From positions 1 to 64,000 of the forward strand of contig NZ_FOQY01000039.1 of NCBI RefSeq assembly GCF_900113865.1: a stretch of 64,000 nucleotides of DNA, written 5' to 3'. The number at the start of each line of letters is the position of its first letter. The stretch's first letter is position 1. This DNA is from Streptosporangium canum (lineage in GTDB: Bacteria; Actinomycetota; Actinomycetes; Streptosporangiales; Streptosporangiaceae). Under the pieces are notes generated by a model, which saw only the letters and a list, made by a program, of their open reading frames with translations, was not told the origin of the DNA and made no database searches. A program made the position numbers and the translations under genes. This document shows positions 8,691 to 17,582 of this stretch, piece after piece.

Positions 8691-10715
8691 ATGTCACTGG
8701 GGGAACTGCAGGTTCTGGGCGCCTGCCCGCTGGACTGCCCGGACACATGCTCGTGGGTGGTGACCGTCCGGGACGGCGAGGCCGTCAAGATGCGCGGCAA
8801 TCCCGACCACCCCTACACCCGGGGCGCGCTCTGCGTGAAGGTCAACCGCTACCTTGAGCACACCCGGGCGCCCGACCGCATCCTCCATCCGATGCGCCGG
8901 ATCGGCCCCAAGGGGTCCGGCCGGTTCGAGCGGATCAGCTGGGACGAGGCTCTGGAGGAGATCTCCGTACGGCTGCGCGGGATCATCGACGAGCACGGCG
9001 GCGAGGCGATCTGGCCGTATCTGGGCACCGGCACGCTGGGCTACATCCAGGGGTCCGAGGGCATGGCGGGCCGGCGGTTCTGGAACGCGCTCGGCGCCTC
9101 CAAGCACTTCCTGAACATCTGCGCGACGGCGGGCAACGTCGGGCTGTCGCGGACCAACGGCACGGCCGGCGGGATGGACCCCGAGACGTTCGCCCTGTCG
9201 AAGCTGATCCTGCTCTGGGGCACCAACACGCTGACCAGCGGGCACCACCTGTGGAAGTTCATCCAGGACGCCCGCGCGGCCGGGGCGCACGTGGTGGCGA
9301 TCGACCCGATCCGCACCCGGACCGCCGAGCAGGCCGACGAGCACCTGCCGATCCGGCCCGGCACCGACGCGGCGCTGGCCCTCGGGCTGCTGAACGTGGT
9401 CCTCTCCGAGGGCGCGGAGGACCACGACTACCTGGAGAACCACACGAGCGGCTGGGAGGGGTTCCGCGCGGAGATCCTGCGCCACCCGCCGGAGCGCGTG
9501 GCGGAGATCACCGGACTGCCCGAGTCCGACATCCGGGCCCTGGGCGTACGGCTGGCGCACACCCGGCCCACCGGCATCCGGGCCACGATGGGCATCCAGC
9601 GGCACGCGGGCGGCGGCACCGCGATGCGCACGATCGCCGCCATCCCCGGGGTGACCGGCGACTGGCGCCGTCCCGGCGGCGGGGTCGCCTACTCCACCAC
9701 CGCCTACTTCCCCTTGAACGTCGACAGCCGCGAGGACCTGCTCGCCGCGCCGGTCCGGCAGCTCACGATGACCCGGCTGGCCGAGGGGCTGGACGAGTCG
9801 GTGAAGTGCCTGTGGGTGTACGCCGCCAACCCCATGGGCTCCACCTCCGCCCAGGACCGCATCCGCGAGAAGCTGCTGCGCGAGGACCTGTTCACGGTCG
9901 TGATGGAGCAGTTCCCGACCGACACCGTGGACTACGCCGACATCGTCCTGCCGGCGACCATGCAGATCGAGCACACCGACCTGCACGCGGGTTACGGGCA
10001 CATGTATCTGATGTGGAACGAGCCCGCCGTCGAACCGCCGGGCGAGTGCCTGTCCACCATGGAGACGTTCCGGCGCCTGGCCGGGCACATGGGCCTGACC
10101 GAACCGTCGCTGTACGACTCGGACCTGGAGCTGGCCGAGCAGTTGCTCGCGTCGGGGCACCCGTCACTGGAGGGCATAACGGTCGACCGGCTGCGCAAGG
10201 AGGGGTGGGTCCGGCTCAACGTGCCGCAGCCGTTCGTGCCCTTCGCCGACGGCTTCCCGACGCCCTCGGGGAGGCTGGAGTTCGGTGCCGGGCCGGCCTA
10301 CGTCCCCCCGCACACGGCGTCCGCCGAGCGCGGGCCGTACCCGCTGGCGCTGATCACCCCGGCCTCCCACACGTTCCTCAACACCACCTTCGGCAACAAC
10401 CCCGAGCTGCTGCGGCGCTCGAAGGGGCCCCGGGTCCTGGTCAGCCCGGCGGACGCCGCCCAGCGGGGGCTGAGCGACGGGCAGCGGGCGCGGGTGTTCA
10501 ACGACAACGGCGAGTTCGAGGCCGTGGTGGAGATCAGCGACAGGGTACGGCCCGGCGTGGTGGCCTCCACCAAGGGGCACTGGCGCAAGCTGAGCCCCGG
10601 CGGCGCGACGGTGAACGCCGTGGTGGACGAGCGCGACGCCGACATGGGCCGGGGCGCCGTCTACCACGACAACCTGGTCGAGCTCAGCCCTTGTGCTTCT
10701 CGACGAAGGACGTGA
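8691..10715 (+). CDS. Molybdopterin-dependent oxidoreductase (DMSO reductase family)
   Basis: A 674-residue catalytic subunit of the DMSO-reductase/formate-dehydrogenase superfamily, using a molybdenum bis-MGD cofactor. The N-terminal Fe4S4 site has Cys in ACPLDCPDTCSW and a fourth Cys in GALCVKVNRY. The central molybdopterin region includes SKLILLWGTNTLTSGHH, and the C-terminal beta-barrel dinucleotide-binding domain is recognisable in residues about 545-665 (PLALITPASHTFLNTTFGN). No Tat signal is present, so it is probably cytoplasmic. No partner electron-transfer subunit is adjacent, so its substrate is unknown. ATG at 8691 lies 10 bases after TAGAGT (8676-8681), a leaderless arrangement. 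The 3' end overlaps the convergent hydrolase gene by 32 bases. Confidence 0.92.
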   Translation: MSLGELQVLGACPLDCPDTCSWVVTVRDGEAVKMRGNPDHPYTRGALCVKVNRYLEHTRAPDRILHPMRRIGPKGSGRFERISWDEALEEISVRLRGIIDEHGGEAIWPYLGTGTLGYIQGSEGMAGRRFWNALGASKHFLNICATAGNVGLSRTNGTAGGMDPETFALSKLILLWGTNTLTSGHHLWKFIQDARAAGAHVVAIDPIRTRTAEQADEHLPIRPGTDAALALGLLNVVLSEGAEDHDYLENHTSGWEGFRAEILRHPPERVAEITGLPESDIRALGVRLAHTRPTGIRATMGIQRHAGGGTAMRTIAAIPGVTGDWRRPGGGVAYSTTAYFPLNVDSREDLLAAPVRQLTMTRLAEGLDESVKCLWVYAANPMGSTSAQDRIREKLLREDLFTVVMEQFPTDTVDYADIVLPATMQIEHTDLHAGYGHMYLMWNEPAVEPPGECLSTMETFRRLAGHMGLTEPSLYDSDLELAEQLLASGHPSLEGITVDRLRKEGWVRLNVPQPFVPFADGFPTPSGRLEFGAGPAYVPPHTASAERGPYPLALITPASHTFLNTTFGNNPELLRRSKGPRVLVSPADAAQRGLSDGQRARVFNDNGEFEAVVEISDRVRPGVVASTKGHWRKLSPGGATVNAVVDERDADMGRGAVYHDNLVELSPCASRRRT

Positions 10716-11469
10716 CGGCGCTCAGCGCCTTCTCTCCCTGGTCTCCGGTGAACAGCTCGCTGGCGTGGGCGGAACCGGGGAGGACGAGCAGCTGGCGGTC
10801 GGCTGACTTCACGGCCTCGTTGTAGACGATCTGCAGCATGTCGACCGGGGCTTCGGGGTCGGCGTCCCCGGTCACCTGGAGGAAGGGCGCCCTGAGGTCG
10901 TCCACCTCCCCCGGCTGGATCGTCCCGGAGACGCTGATGACCGCGGCCACCGGGAAGTCCAGCTTGCCGGCGGCGAGCAGGGAGAGCCGTCCGCCCATCG
11001 ACCCGCCGACCAGGACCACCTTCGTGGCGCCCGCCTTGCGCAGCCGCTGGGCCATCGCGACGGTGTCCTCCTCGGGCGCCGCCGTGTTGTTCCGGTCGAA
11101 CAGCAGGACCCGGTGTCCCTCGGCGACCAGCCGGTCGGCCAGCGGGAGCCAGTCGCACACGCTGCCCTGGCGCTCGTAGGAGACGACCACTCCCACGGGC
11201 CCCTTGCCCATGATCACGCCCTTGGTGGTGGTGCCGCCGCGCTTGTAGTCGAAGATCTTCCCCGTCTCCTCGGTGACGCAGCCGTCGATGTTCACCCCCG
11301 TGGGAGTGGGGGTGGGGGTGGGGCTCGCGACGGGGGTGGGGGTCGTGCCGGGAGTGCGGGCCGGAACGGGGGAAGGGGGCGTGGGCCCCCCTGCCTGGCT
11401 GCCGGCCGTGCCCCCGCAGGCCGCCAGAAGCAGGGCCAGCGCCCCTAGACCCAGTGCGTGTCTTCCCAT
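10684..11469 (-). CDS. Alpha/beta-hydrolase-fold lipoprotein
   Basis: A 261-residue predicted lipoprotein. Residues 1-18 are a lipoprotein signal peptide with lipobox LLAAC. A Pro/Thr/Ser linker follows, with PTPTPTPTG repeats to about residue 58. The rest is an alpha/beta-hydrolase fold: nucleophile elbow VGGSMGGR, possible acid in VTGDADPE and His in PGSAHASEL. The substrate is unknown; the closest functional class is dienelactone-hydrolase-like or thioesterase/lipase enzymes. The ATG at 11469 was chosen over an upstream start because AAGGGAGAG lies just before it and the signal peptide then starts correctly. Confidence 0.85.
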   Translation of the reverse strand: MGRHALGLGALALLLAACGGTAGSQAGGPTPPSPVPARTPGTTPTPVASPTPTPTPTGVNIDGCVTEETGKIFDYKRGGTTTKGVIMGKGPVGVVVSYERQGSVCDWLPLADRLVAEGHRVLLFDRNNTAAPEEDTVAMAQRLRKAGATKVVLVGGSMGGRLSLLAAGKLDFPVAAVISVSGTIQPGEVDDLRAPFLQVTGDADPEAPVDMLQIVYNEAVKSADRQLLVLPGSAHASELFTGDQGEKALSAVTSFVEKHKG

Positions 11470-11550
11470 CGCTCTCCCTTTCGAGCAGGTCCCGGAGCCG
11501 GGGCCGTAGGACAAGAAGATCTACCATCCCATGGATGGCGGGCCGGCCGA

Positions 11551-12000
11551 TCAGCTCAGCGCGAGCTTGTACCCCTCGTGGGAGGCGACGAAGCCGAGGG
11601 AGTCGTAGAACCGGTGGGCGTCCTTGCGGGCCTTGTCGGTGGTGAGCTGGACCAGCGCGCAGCCGCGGGCCCGGCCCCGCTCGACCGCCCACTCCATCAT
11701 CTGGCGGCCCAGACCCCGGCCGCGCAGGGCGGAGTCGATCCGGACCGCCTCGATCTGCATCCGGAGCGCCCCCCGCCGGGAGATGCCGGGGATGTAGGTG
11801 AGCTGCATGGTGCCCACGACCTCGCCGTCCAGCTCCGCCACGATCAACTCGTTGTTGGGGTCGGCGTCGATGACCTCGAAGGCGGCGCGGTGCTCGTCTC
11901 CGTAGGCCCCCTGGCGGGCGGCGGCGATCGCGTCGTCGGCGATCATGGCCACGATCAGCGGGACGTCCTCGGCCCGGGCGGTACGGAAGTTCACTGACAT
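11551..12000 (-). CDS. GNAT family N-acetyltransferase
   Basis: A 149-residue acetyl-CoA-dependent acyltransferase. The GNAT fold is visible from the N-terminal FRTARAEDV, through IVAELDGEVVGTMQLT, to the acetyl-CoA loop RGRGLGRQMMEWAV (Q/RxxGxG/A), ending with ARKDAHRFYDSLGF. The acceptor cannot be predicted; the LTTDKARKDAHRFYDSLGF ending resembles small-molecule acetyltransferases. ATG at 12000 is preferred to a TTG three codons upstream. Confidence 0.92.
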   Translation of the reverse strand: MSVNFRTARAEDVPLIVAMIADDAIAAARQGAYGDEHRAAFEVIDADPNNELIVAELDGEVVGTMQLTYIPGISRRGALRMQIEAVRIDSALRGRGLGRQMMEWAVERGRARGCALVQLTTDKARKDAHRFYDSLGFVASHEGYKLALS

Positions 12001-12090
12001 GGCGGTCAACCTATCGGGGGGCAGGGCTCAGGGGCGGGTCAGGGTTGCTCCCCGATGTGGACAAGGGGACCGAAGGGGCACTCTGAAGGC

Positions 12091-12558
12091 ATGAACGACG
12101 AACTGACTCGACGTGACGAGATGTCCCTCGCCGGAGCGGCCCTGCGCGGTGCGCCGTGGAAGGCCGCCGCGGTGACCGGCGGCGCGGTCGCGGCCGCCAG
12201 TTTCGGCATGGGGGTGATCCTGCCCGGGGCCGCCGACCTGACGTGGGCCCTGTCGCTCGGCATCGGCCTGTTCACACTGATCGCGGCGGTCGGCTCGATC
12301 AGCAGGCCCAAGGTCGCGGACCGGGTGACCCGGCAGGCCCGCCTCTGGGCCCTGCGCCGCCCCTGGCGGTTCTCCCTCTACCCGGCGCTCGGCGCCGCCG
12401 CGCTCATGTATCCGGTGCAGCTCGTCGTCGACAACGAGGGCGTGTTCGGCGCGGCGCTGGACGCGCTCCAGGGCGGTGTCGCGGTGTATCTGATCACCGC
12501 TGTGCTGGCCCTGACCCTCAGGGGGAGAGGACAGTCCTCCCTGCCCCACGGCGGCTGA
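12091..12558 (+). CDS. Small membrane protein of unknown function
   Basis: A 155-residue protein with about four hydrophobic helices (near residues 27-45, 48-65, 90-107, 122-145) and a basic loop RVTRQARLWALRRPWRF between the second and third. I do not recognise the family. It lies head-to-head with the GNAT gene and ends before the convergent SRPBCC gene. ATG at 12091 is preferred because it gives a hydrophilic N-terminus before the first helix. Confidence 0.65.
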   Translation: MNDELTRRDEMSLAGAALRGAPWKAAAVTGGAVAAASFGMGVILPGAADLTWALSLGIGLFTLIAAVGSISRPKVADRVTRQARLWALRRPWRFSLYPALGAAALMYPVQLVVDNEGVFGAALDALQGGVAVYLITAVLALTLRGRGQSSLPHGG

Positions 12559-12626
12559 CCGGGATCGCCGCCCCATATCCGCGGCGGACGGATCAGGGTC
12601 ACCGGCCCGTGCCCACGACGGACTGG

Positions 12627-13097
12627 TCAGGGTCGCCGCTCCGCCACCCTCTTGAGGCCCTCCAGGGTCCGCCGCATGTTGGCCTCGTTGTGGGCGGCCC
12701 GGTCCCGGACGCCGGTGACGATCCCGCCGACGACACGCATGAGGGGGCCGCGGGTGTCCCAGGTGCTCTGCTCCACGTGACAGCCCGCCTCGGTGGGCGT
12801 GATGCCGAAGCGCCACAGGGCCACATCCAGCAGGCCGGCGGCGCGGACGTGGTAGGCGAAGACCCTGCCGGGGTCGGCGGCGGTCACCGTGCAGAGCGTG
12901 GACCAGTGTCGCCACCCGCGACTGTTGCGCCCCCGGAACCGCGCCCCGGGCCGTGCCTGCGCGACCCGCCCGACCCACCTGGCCCCCCGGCACTCGACGT
13001 TCCACTCGCCCATGTCGGCGATGTCGGTGACCAGGTCGTAGACCACTGCGGGCGGCGCCGAGACGTGGATGCTCACGGACGCACTCGGGGGGCTCAT
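12627..13097 (-). CDS. SRPBCC family (polyketide cyclase/START-like) protein
   Basis: A 156-residue protein of the helix-grip (Bet v1/START) fold. The start matches the family pattern: VSIHVSAPPAVVYDLVTDIADMGEWNVE. The central strands contain GRVFAYHVRAAG and the long C-terminal helix is rich in Arg. Such proteins bind hydrophobic small molecules or act as cyclases; no specific ligand can be assigned. ATG at 13097 is taken as start, giving the usual short strand before the APPAVVYD helix. Confidence 0.85.
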   Translation of the reverse strand: MSPPSASVSIHVSAPPAVVYDLVTDIADMGEWNVECRGARWVGRVAQARPGARFRGRNSRGWRHWSTLCTVTAADPGRVFAYHVRAAGLLDVALWRFGITPTEAGCHVEQSTWDTRGPLMRVVGGIVTGVRDRAAHNEANMRRTLEGLKRVAERRP

Positions 13098-13196
13098 GAC
13101 CGCAGCATGTCCGACAGAACATCCCTCCGGCAAGGGCTACCGCGCCCTCTCGTACTCCGCCCGGCGGACGCGGAACCCGTCATGGCCCTCGCGGGC

Positions 13197-13520
13197 TCAG
13201 TGGCCGCCGCCGGCGAGGTTGAGGCCGACAACGCCGGCGAGGATGAGGGCGATCGAGGCGATCTTGAGGAACGACACGTCGTCGCCGAGGAACAGCATGC
13301 CCAGGGAGGCGGTGCCGACCGCGCCGATGCCGGTCCAGACGGCGTAGGCCGTACCGACCTCAAGGCTCTTGAGGCCCATGGCGAGCAGGCCGAAACTGAG
13401 CACGGCGAAGACGACGAACCCGATGCTCGGCAGGGGTACGGAGAATCCGTGGCTCATCTTGAGCGAGTACGCCATCGCGACTTCGAACAGACCGGCGACG
13501 ACGATGATGACCCAGGCCAT
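13197..13520 (-). CDS. gdx: SMR family guanidinium exporter (Gdx/SugE type)
   Basis: A 107-residue four-helix small multidrug resistance protein, working as an antiparallel dimer in the inner membrane and exchanging guanidinium for protons. Glu13, the central proton/substrate carboxylate, is in AGLFEVAMA. The signature GTAYAVWTGIGAVGTA follows in helix 3, which is typical of the Gdx branch rather than polyaromatic drug exporters. The assignment is strengthened by the guanidine-III riboswitch directly upstream. The ATG at 13520 has GGAGGGAG before it, within reach of the riboswitch expression platform. Confidence 0.92.
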   Translation of the reverse strand: MAWVIIVVAGLFEVAMAYSLKMSHGFSVPLPSIGFVVFAVLSFGLLAMGLKSLEVGTAYAVWTGIGAVGTASLGMLFLGDDVSFLKIASIALILAGVVGLNLAGGGH

Positions 13521-13540
13521 GACGGCTCCCTCCAACAGGA

Positions 13541-13580
13541 GCGTCGTCTTTTCAGACCGGGTACGGCGCGTCTCGTCCGG
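13541..13580 (-). ncRNA. Guanidine-III (ykkC-III) riboswitch
   Basis: On the minus strand the motif reads CCGGACGAG (13572-13580), then CGCGCCGTACCCGG, a short variable linker and AAGACGACGC ending at 13541. This matches the compact guanidine-III pseudoknot class base for base in its conserved blocks as I remember the class consensus. It ends 20 bases before the start codon of the SMR exporter gene, so ligand binding would expose or hide the ribosome binding site around 13525-13532. Guanidine-III riboswitches normally control guanidine exporters and ureahydrolase-type enzymes, so element and gene agree. Confidence 0.9.
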
Positions 13581-13623
13581 GAGCCTCCCGTATGGGTGCT
13601 CTGCTGTCGAAGCGTAGCAAACC

Positions 13624-14409
13624 TCATTCCGATTCCCACCAGAGCGTGAACCACCGGTCACGCGGCACCGGCCACATGTCCAGTTCGACCGCCGCCGCGA
13701 TGACCTCCTCGGCCCGGTCCGGGCCGAGACAGAGCCGGCGGCACGCGCTGTCGCCCAGCTCCTCCAGCGTGGTGAAGCGGGTCAGCGGGGCGAGGCGCCG
13801 CACCTGACGGACCTCGTGGCCGAGCCCCTCGGCGATGGCGATCACGTCGTGGGCCGTGGGCCGTTCCGGGCGGACGAGGCCGTGGAAGTGCGCCCAGAGG
13901 GGGTTGAGCCAGCTCATCGGATGGTGTTCGGTGAGCTCCAGGACGACCCGGCGGCGGGCGTGGCCGGACAGCTCGGTGAGGAAGGCGGCCAGGTCGGGCA
14001 CGTTGTAGACGACGTGGGCGGCGACCGCCACGTCCGCCGCCGGGGTCTCGGCCGCGACGTCGGGCCACCGTCCCCGGATGATCCGGGTGGGGACGCCCAG
14101 CCTGTCCGCCCGGGAGATCAGCTCGGCCAGCATCGCGGCGGAGGAGTCCACCGCGATCAGCTCTCCCATGCTCCCGGCCAGCGGCAGCGAGGCCGCCCCG
14201 GTGCCGGCGCCGACGTCCAGCACGCTTCCTCCGGCCGGAAGCGCCTCGGCGATCCGGGCCAGGGTCGGCCCCTCGGGGGCGGCGAGCGCGCGGTCGGTCC
14301 GCTCGGCGAACCGCGCGGGCGAGTGCTCCCAGGGGTTGGCCGGGGCCCGCGCCACGATCTCGTCGGGGATGCCCCATAGCGCGAGATCCGCTCGCCACTG
14401 TTCGTCCAT
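13624..14409 (-). CDS. Class I SAM-dependent methyltransferase
   Basis: A 261-residue Rossmann-fold methyltransferase. Motif I is VLDVGAGTG near residue 65. Acidic motif II is LIAVDSS and the post-I region is ADVAVAAHVVYNV. The C-terminal half is less conserved and includes two Trp-rich segments, LDMWPVPRDRWFTLWWESE at the end. The substrate is unknown. It is upstream of and codirectional with the riboswitch/exporter pair, but about 40 bases separate its stop from the riboswitch, so the exporter is controlled on its own. Confidence 0.88.
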   Translation of the reverse strand: MDEQWRADLALWGIPDEIVARAPANPWEHSPARFAERTDRALAAPEGPTLARIAEALPAGGSVLDVGAGTGAASLPLAGSMGELIAVDSSAAMLAELISRADRLGVPTRIIRGRWPDVAAETPAADVAVAAHVVYNVPDLAAFLTELSGHARRRVVLELTEHHPMSWLNPLWAHFHGLVRPERPTAHDVIAIAEGLGHEVRQVRRLAPLTRFTTLEELGDSACRRLCLGPDRAEEVIAAAVELDMWPVPRDRWFTLWWESE

Positions 14410-14537
14410 GGGACGAGCTTAGGAAAGTCCGCAGGGCCGGTCGATCGACACGAGGAGGGAGCGGGAGAGGAGCTTCACGTAACGCGGACCTTGCCGCGGG
14501 GAGTGTGACAAACGTCCTATGAGTACGGTTTTCCAGG

Positions 14538-14580
14538 GGTTACTGGCGGGTAGCATTGTCGGTAAGGTTACTGACGAGTA
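14538..14580. promoter_or_regulatory. Paired operator candidate upstream of the acyl-CoA dehydrogenase
   Basis: Two 15-base direct repeats, GGTTACTGGCGGGTA at 14538-14552 and GGTTACTGACGAGTA at 14566-14580, share 13 of 15 bases and start 28 bases apart. Each is a weak inverted repeat of the form TACT-n4-AGTA or GGTA. Their position 40-85 bases before the start codon fits an operator for a fatty-acid-responsive (TetR or FadR-type) repressor. A possible -35 box TTGTCG lies between them at 14557-14562 and TATGTA follows at 14579. Confidence 0.5.
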
Positions 14581-14622
14581 TGTACAGAGTCCCGGTTCCC
14601 CCGGTTTCAAGGAGCAGACCCC

Positions 14623-16446
14623 ATGGGCCACTACAAGAGCAACATCCGTGACCTGGAGTTCAATCTCTTCGAGGTGTTCGGGCGCCGGGACATCCTGGGC
14701 ACCGGCCCCTACGCCGACCTTGACGAAGATGTCGTGCGGACCATCCTCGACGAGGTCAACCGCCTGGCCACGGGGGTGCTGGCCGACTCCTTCGAGGAGG
14801 GCGACCGCAATCCCCCGGTCTTCGACCCCGCCACCGGTACGGTGACGATGCCGGCGGGCTTCAAGAAGTCCTTCGCCGCCTACCGTGACGCCGGCTGGAC
14901 CAACCTCGGTCTGCCCGCCGAGCTCAACGGTCCCGGCCTGCCCAACAGCGTGAACTGGGCGCTGGCCGAGATGATCCTCGGCTCGAACCCGGCGATCTGG
15001 ATGTACGCCAGCGGCCCGGCCTTCGCCCACGTGATGCACGTCATCGGCACCGAGGCGCAGAAGCGCTACGCCGAGCTGGCCATCGACAAGCAGTGGGGCG
15101 CCACCATGGTGCTCACCGAGCCCGACGCCGGTTCCGACGTGGGCGCCGGCCGCGCGAAGGCCATCCGGCAGGACGACGGCACCTGGCACATCGAGGGCGT
15201 CAAGCGCTTCATCACCAGCGCCGAGCACGACATGGCCGACAACATCTTCCACCTGGTCCTGGCCCGTCCCGAGGGGCACGGCGTGGGCACCAAGGGCCTG
15301 TCGATGTTCCTGGTCTCGAAGTACCACGTGGACCTGGAGACCGGCGAGCTCGGTGAGCGCAACGGCGTCTACGTCACCAACGTCGAGAAGAAGATGGGCC
15401 TGAAGGTCTCCACGACCTGCGAGCTCACCTTCGGCGAGAAGCACCCGGCCGTGGGCACGCTGATCGGCGAGGTGCACGAGGGCATCAAGCAGATGTTCAT
15501 GATCATCGAGCACGCCCGGATGATGGTGGGCACCAAGGCGATCGCCACGCTCTCCACCGGCTACCTGAACGCCCTGGAGTACGCCAAGGCCCGCGTGCAG
15601 GGCGCCGACCTCACCCAGATGGCCGACAAGTCGGCCCCGCGCGTGACCATCGCCCACCACCCGGACGTGCGCCGCGAGCTCATGCTCCAGAAGTCGTACG
15701 CCGAGGGCATGCGGGCGCTGGTCCTGCTCACCGCCACCTACCAGGACGCGGTGCAGATCGCGGCCTTCGAGGGCCGCCGGGACGAGCACGCCGAGGCGAT
15801 GAACGACCTGCTGCTCCCGCTGGTCAAGGGCGTCGGCTCGGAGCGCTCCTACGAGCTGCTGGCCCGCTCGCTGCAGACCCTGGGCGGCTCGGGCTACCTG
15901 CAGGACTACCCGATCGAGCAGTACATCCGGGACGCCAAGATCGACTCCCTCTACGAGGGCACGACGGCGATCCAGGGCCTGGATCTGTTCTTCCGCAAGG
16001 TCCTGCGCAACCAGGGCGTCGCGCTCGGCACGCTGTACGGCGACATCAAGGCCTTCGCCGCCTCCGAGGCCGGCAACGGCCGCCTCAAGGAGGAGCGCAA
16101 GCTCCTCGACGAGGCCGCGGACGAGGTCAAGGCCATGGCCGACACCCTGGCGGGCTGGGCCATCGGCTCACTGGACGCGCCGAAGGAGGTCTACCGGGTC
16201 GGCCTCAACACCACCCGGTTCCTGCTCTCCCTGGGTGACCTGGTGATCGGCTGGCTGCTCCTGCGCCAGGCCGAGGTGGCGCTGACCGCGCTGGGCTCCT
16301 CCGACCGCGACACGGCCTTCTACACCGGCAAGGTCGCCGCCGCCTCGTTCTTCGCCCAGACCGTCCTGCCCCGCCTCGCCGCGGAGCGCCGCGTGCTGGC
16401 CGCCACCAACCAGGACCTGATGGAGCTGCCCGAAGAGGCCTTCTGA
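14623..16446 (+). CDS. fadE: Acyl-CoA dehydrogenase
   Basis: A 607-residue FAD flavoprotein that introduces the first double bond in fatty-acid beta-oxidation. It is of the long actinobacterial/FadE5-like type, longer than the 380-residue classical enzymes because of a C-terminal extension (about residue 460 onward). FAD and substrate motifs are visible: [46 protein letters not shown] and [13 protein letters not shown]. The start has AAGGAGCAGACCCC before ATG. Expression is probably controlled through the paired repeats upstream. A 16-bp perfect hairpin follows. Confidence 0.94.
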   Translation: MGHYKSNIRDLEFNLFEVFGRRDILGTGPYADLDEDVVRTILDEVNRLATGVLADSFEEGDRNPPVFDPATGTVTMPAGFKKSFAAYRDAGWTNLGLPAELNGPGLPNSVNWALAEMILGSNPAIWMYASGPAFAHVMHVIGTEAQKRYAELAIDKQWGATMVLTEPDAGSDVGAGRAKAIRQDDGTWHIEGVKRFITSAEHDMADNIFHLVLARPEGHGVGTKGLSMFLVSKYHVDLETGELGERNGVYVTNVEKKMGLKVSTTCELTFGEKHPAVGTLIGEVHEGIKQMFMIIEHARMMVGTKAIATLSTGYLNALEYAKARVQGADLTQMADKSAPRVTIAHHPDVRRELMLQKSYAEGMRALVLLTATYQDAVQIAAFEGRRDEHAEAMNDLLLPLVKGVGSERSYELLARSLQTLGGSGYLQDYPIEQYIRDAKIDSLYEGTTAIQGLDLFFRKVLRNQGVALGTLYGDIKAFAASEAGNGRLKEERKLLDEAADEVKAMADTLAGWAIGSLDAPKEVYRVGLNTTRFLLSLGDLVIGWLLLRQAEVALTALGSSDRDTAFYTGKVAAASFFAQTVLPRLAAERRVLAATNQDLMELPEEAF

Positions 16447-16486
16447 CCTTCTCCACCCGGCCACCTGCTCCCGCGGCAGGCGACAC

Positions 16487-16521
16487 CGAGGGGCGCCCCG
16501 GTCTCACCGGGGCGCCCCTCG
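16487..16521. terminator. Bidirectional terminator between fadE and the beta-lactamase gene
   Basis: Perfect 16-base inverted repeat, arms 16487-16502 and 16506-16521, beginning CGAGGGGCGCCCC, with a three-base loop CTC. It lies between convergent genes and probably serves both. No T-run, as is common in high-G+C genomes. Just beyond it, 16538-16596 carries two direct copies of a GGCCGTACGG...CTCACGGCTCGCGG segment. Confidence 0.8.
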
Positions 16522-16614
16522 CCCGTTTCCCCCGCAGGCCGTACGGGCCTCACGGCTCGCGGGCGGGAGCGGGCCGTACGGCCTCACGGCTCGCGGAGGG
16601 AAGACGCGCTCCGC

Positions 16615-17523
16615 TCAGGCGGCCGGGAGGGCGCCGAGACGGCTCAGCAGCTCGCGGGCGAGCGGCATCCGCTTCTTGGTGTCCTCGTCGGCGTTGACGT
16701 CGATGTTGAGCGCGAAGGTGTAGAGCCGGTCGCCGCGCTCGACCCAGCCCACCCACCAGCCGATGCCCGGCTTGGTGGACATGCCCCAGCCGGTCTTGGC
16801 GTACAGGGCGTAGCCGTCCTTCTCCTCGATCTTCAGCATCTCGCGCACCGTCCGCTGGTTGCGCTGGGAGGCCGGCAGCTGCCCGCGAGCCACCCGCGAC
16901 AGGAAGCGGGTCTGCTCCGTCGCCGAGATCTCCAGCGGGCCCTCAAGCCAGAACTGGTCGACCACGGTGCCGATCTGGCGGTTGCCGTAGCCGAGCCGGT
17001 TCACCCACTGCTTCTCCCGCTTGACGCCGATCCGCCGGGCGATCGTCTGGAAGACGGGGACGTTGGACACCCGGATCGCGTCGCCCAGGTTCATGTCATG
17101 CTCCCACTCCGGGAACCGCTGCGGCTTGCCACCGTACGGGATCACCTCGTTCTCGTCCTTGACGGCACCGGTCTCCAGCGCGATCAGGGCGTGCGGGATC
17201 TTGAAGGTGGACGCGGGGATCAGCCGCTGCTCCGCCCTGCGCCGGTCGACCACCGTGGTCTGCCCGGTCTTCACATCCAGGAGGGCGAACGTGCCGCGCA
17301 CCCCCGCCTGGCGGAACAGCGCCTGCAGGTCGTCCCGGACGACCGTCCGCTGCTGGACCGCGGACTGCGCCGCCGCGGTCCCGGCGGCGGCGGTCTCGCC
17401 GCCGGAAGGACCCGCGGCGCCGTGGGCGGCGGTCCCGCCGAACAGCGCGGACGCCGTCAGGACGGCGACGCCCAGCGTCGTGCGGACCCGCCGTCGGCGG
17501 GCGGGGTCGGAGGAATGCTGCAT
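16615..17523 (-). CDS. Class D (OXA-type) beta-lactamase
   Basis: A 302-residue secreted serine beta-lactamase that opens penam-type beta-lactam rings. All class D motifs are present: Ser105-Thr-Phe-Lys108 (active-site serine and carbamylated lysine), Ser153-Asn-Val, Tyr179-Gly-Asn, and Lys243-Thr-Gly-Trp. The Trp that guards the carbamyl-lysine is in QFWLEGPLEIS (about residue 192). Residues 1-35 are a basic, hydrophobic signal peptide; an Ala/Gly-rich linker follows. ATG at 17523 was chosen because GGAGCC lies before it; an upstream GTG at 17550 is weaker. Divergent from nrtR, with 231 bases between. Penicillin-binding-protein relatives such as MecR1 sensors lack this full set, so an enzyme is likely. 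Confidence 0.92.
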   Translation of the reverse strand: MQHSSDPARRRRVRTTLGVAVLTASALFGGTAAHGAAGPSGGETAAAGTAAAQSAVQQRTVVRDDLQALFRQAGVRGTFALLDVKTGQTTVVDRRRAEQRLIPASTFKIPHALIALETGAVKDENEVIPYGGKPQRFPEWEHDMNLGDAIRVSNVPVFQTIARRIGVKREKQWVNRLGYGNRQIGTVVDQFWLEGPLEISATEQTRFLSRVARGQLPASQRNQRTVREMLKIEEKDGYALYAKTGWGMSTKPGIGWWVGWVERGDRLYTFALNIDVNADEDTKKRMPLARELLSRLGALPAA

Positions 17524-17582
17524 GCCAGGCTCCTTGCTCTCGATCTTCACCGGAAGAGCAGACCAGAGCGACCCACGTCATG

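Noticed and set aside
13624-14409. The methyltransferase gene being under the guanidine riboswitch
   Set aside because: The riboswitch lies downstream of the methyltransferase stop and is oriented toward the exporter gene; it cannot be in the methyltransferase leader.
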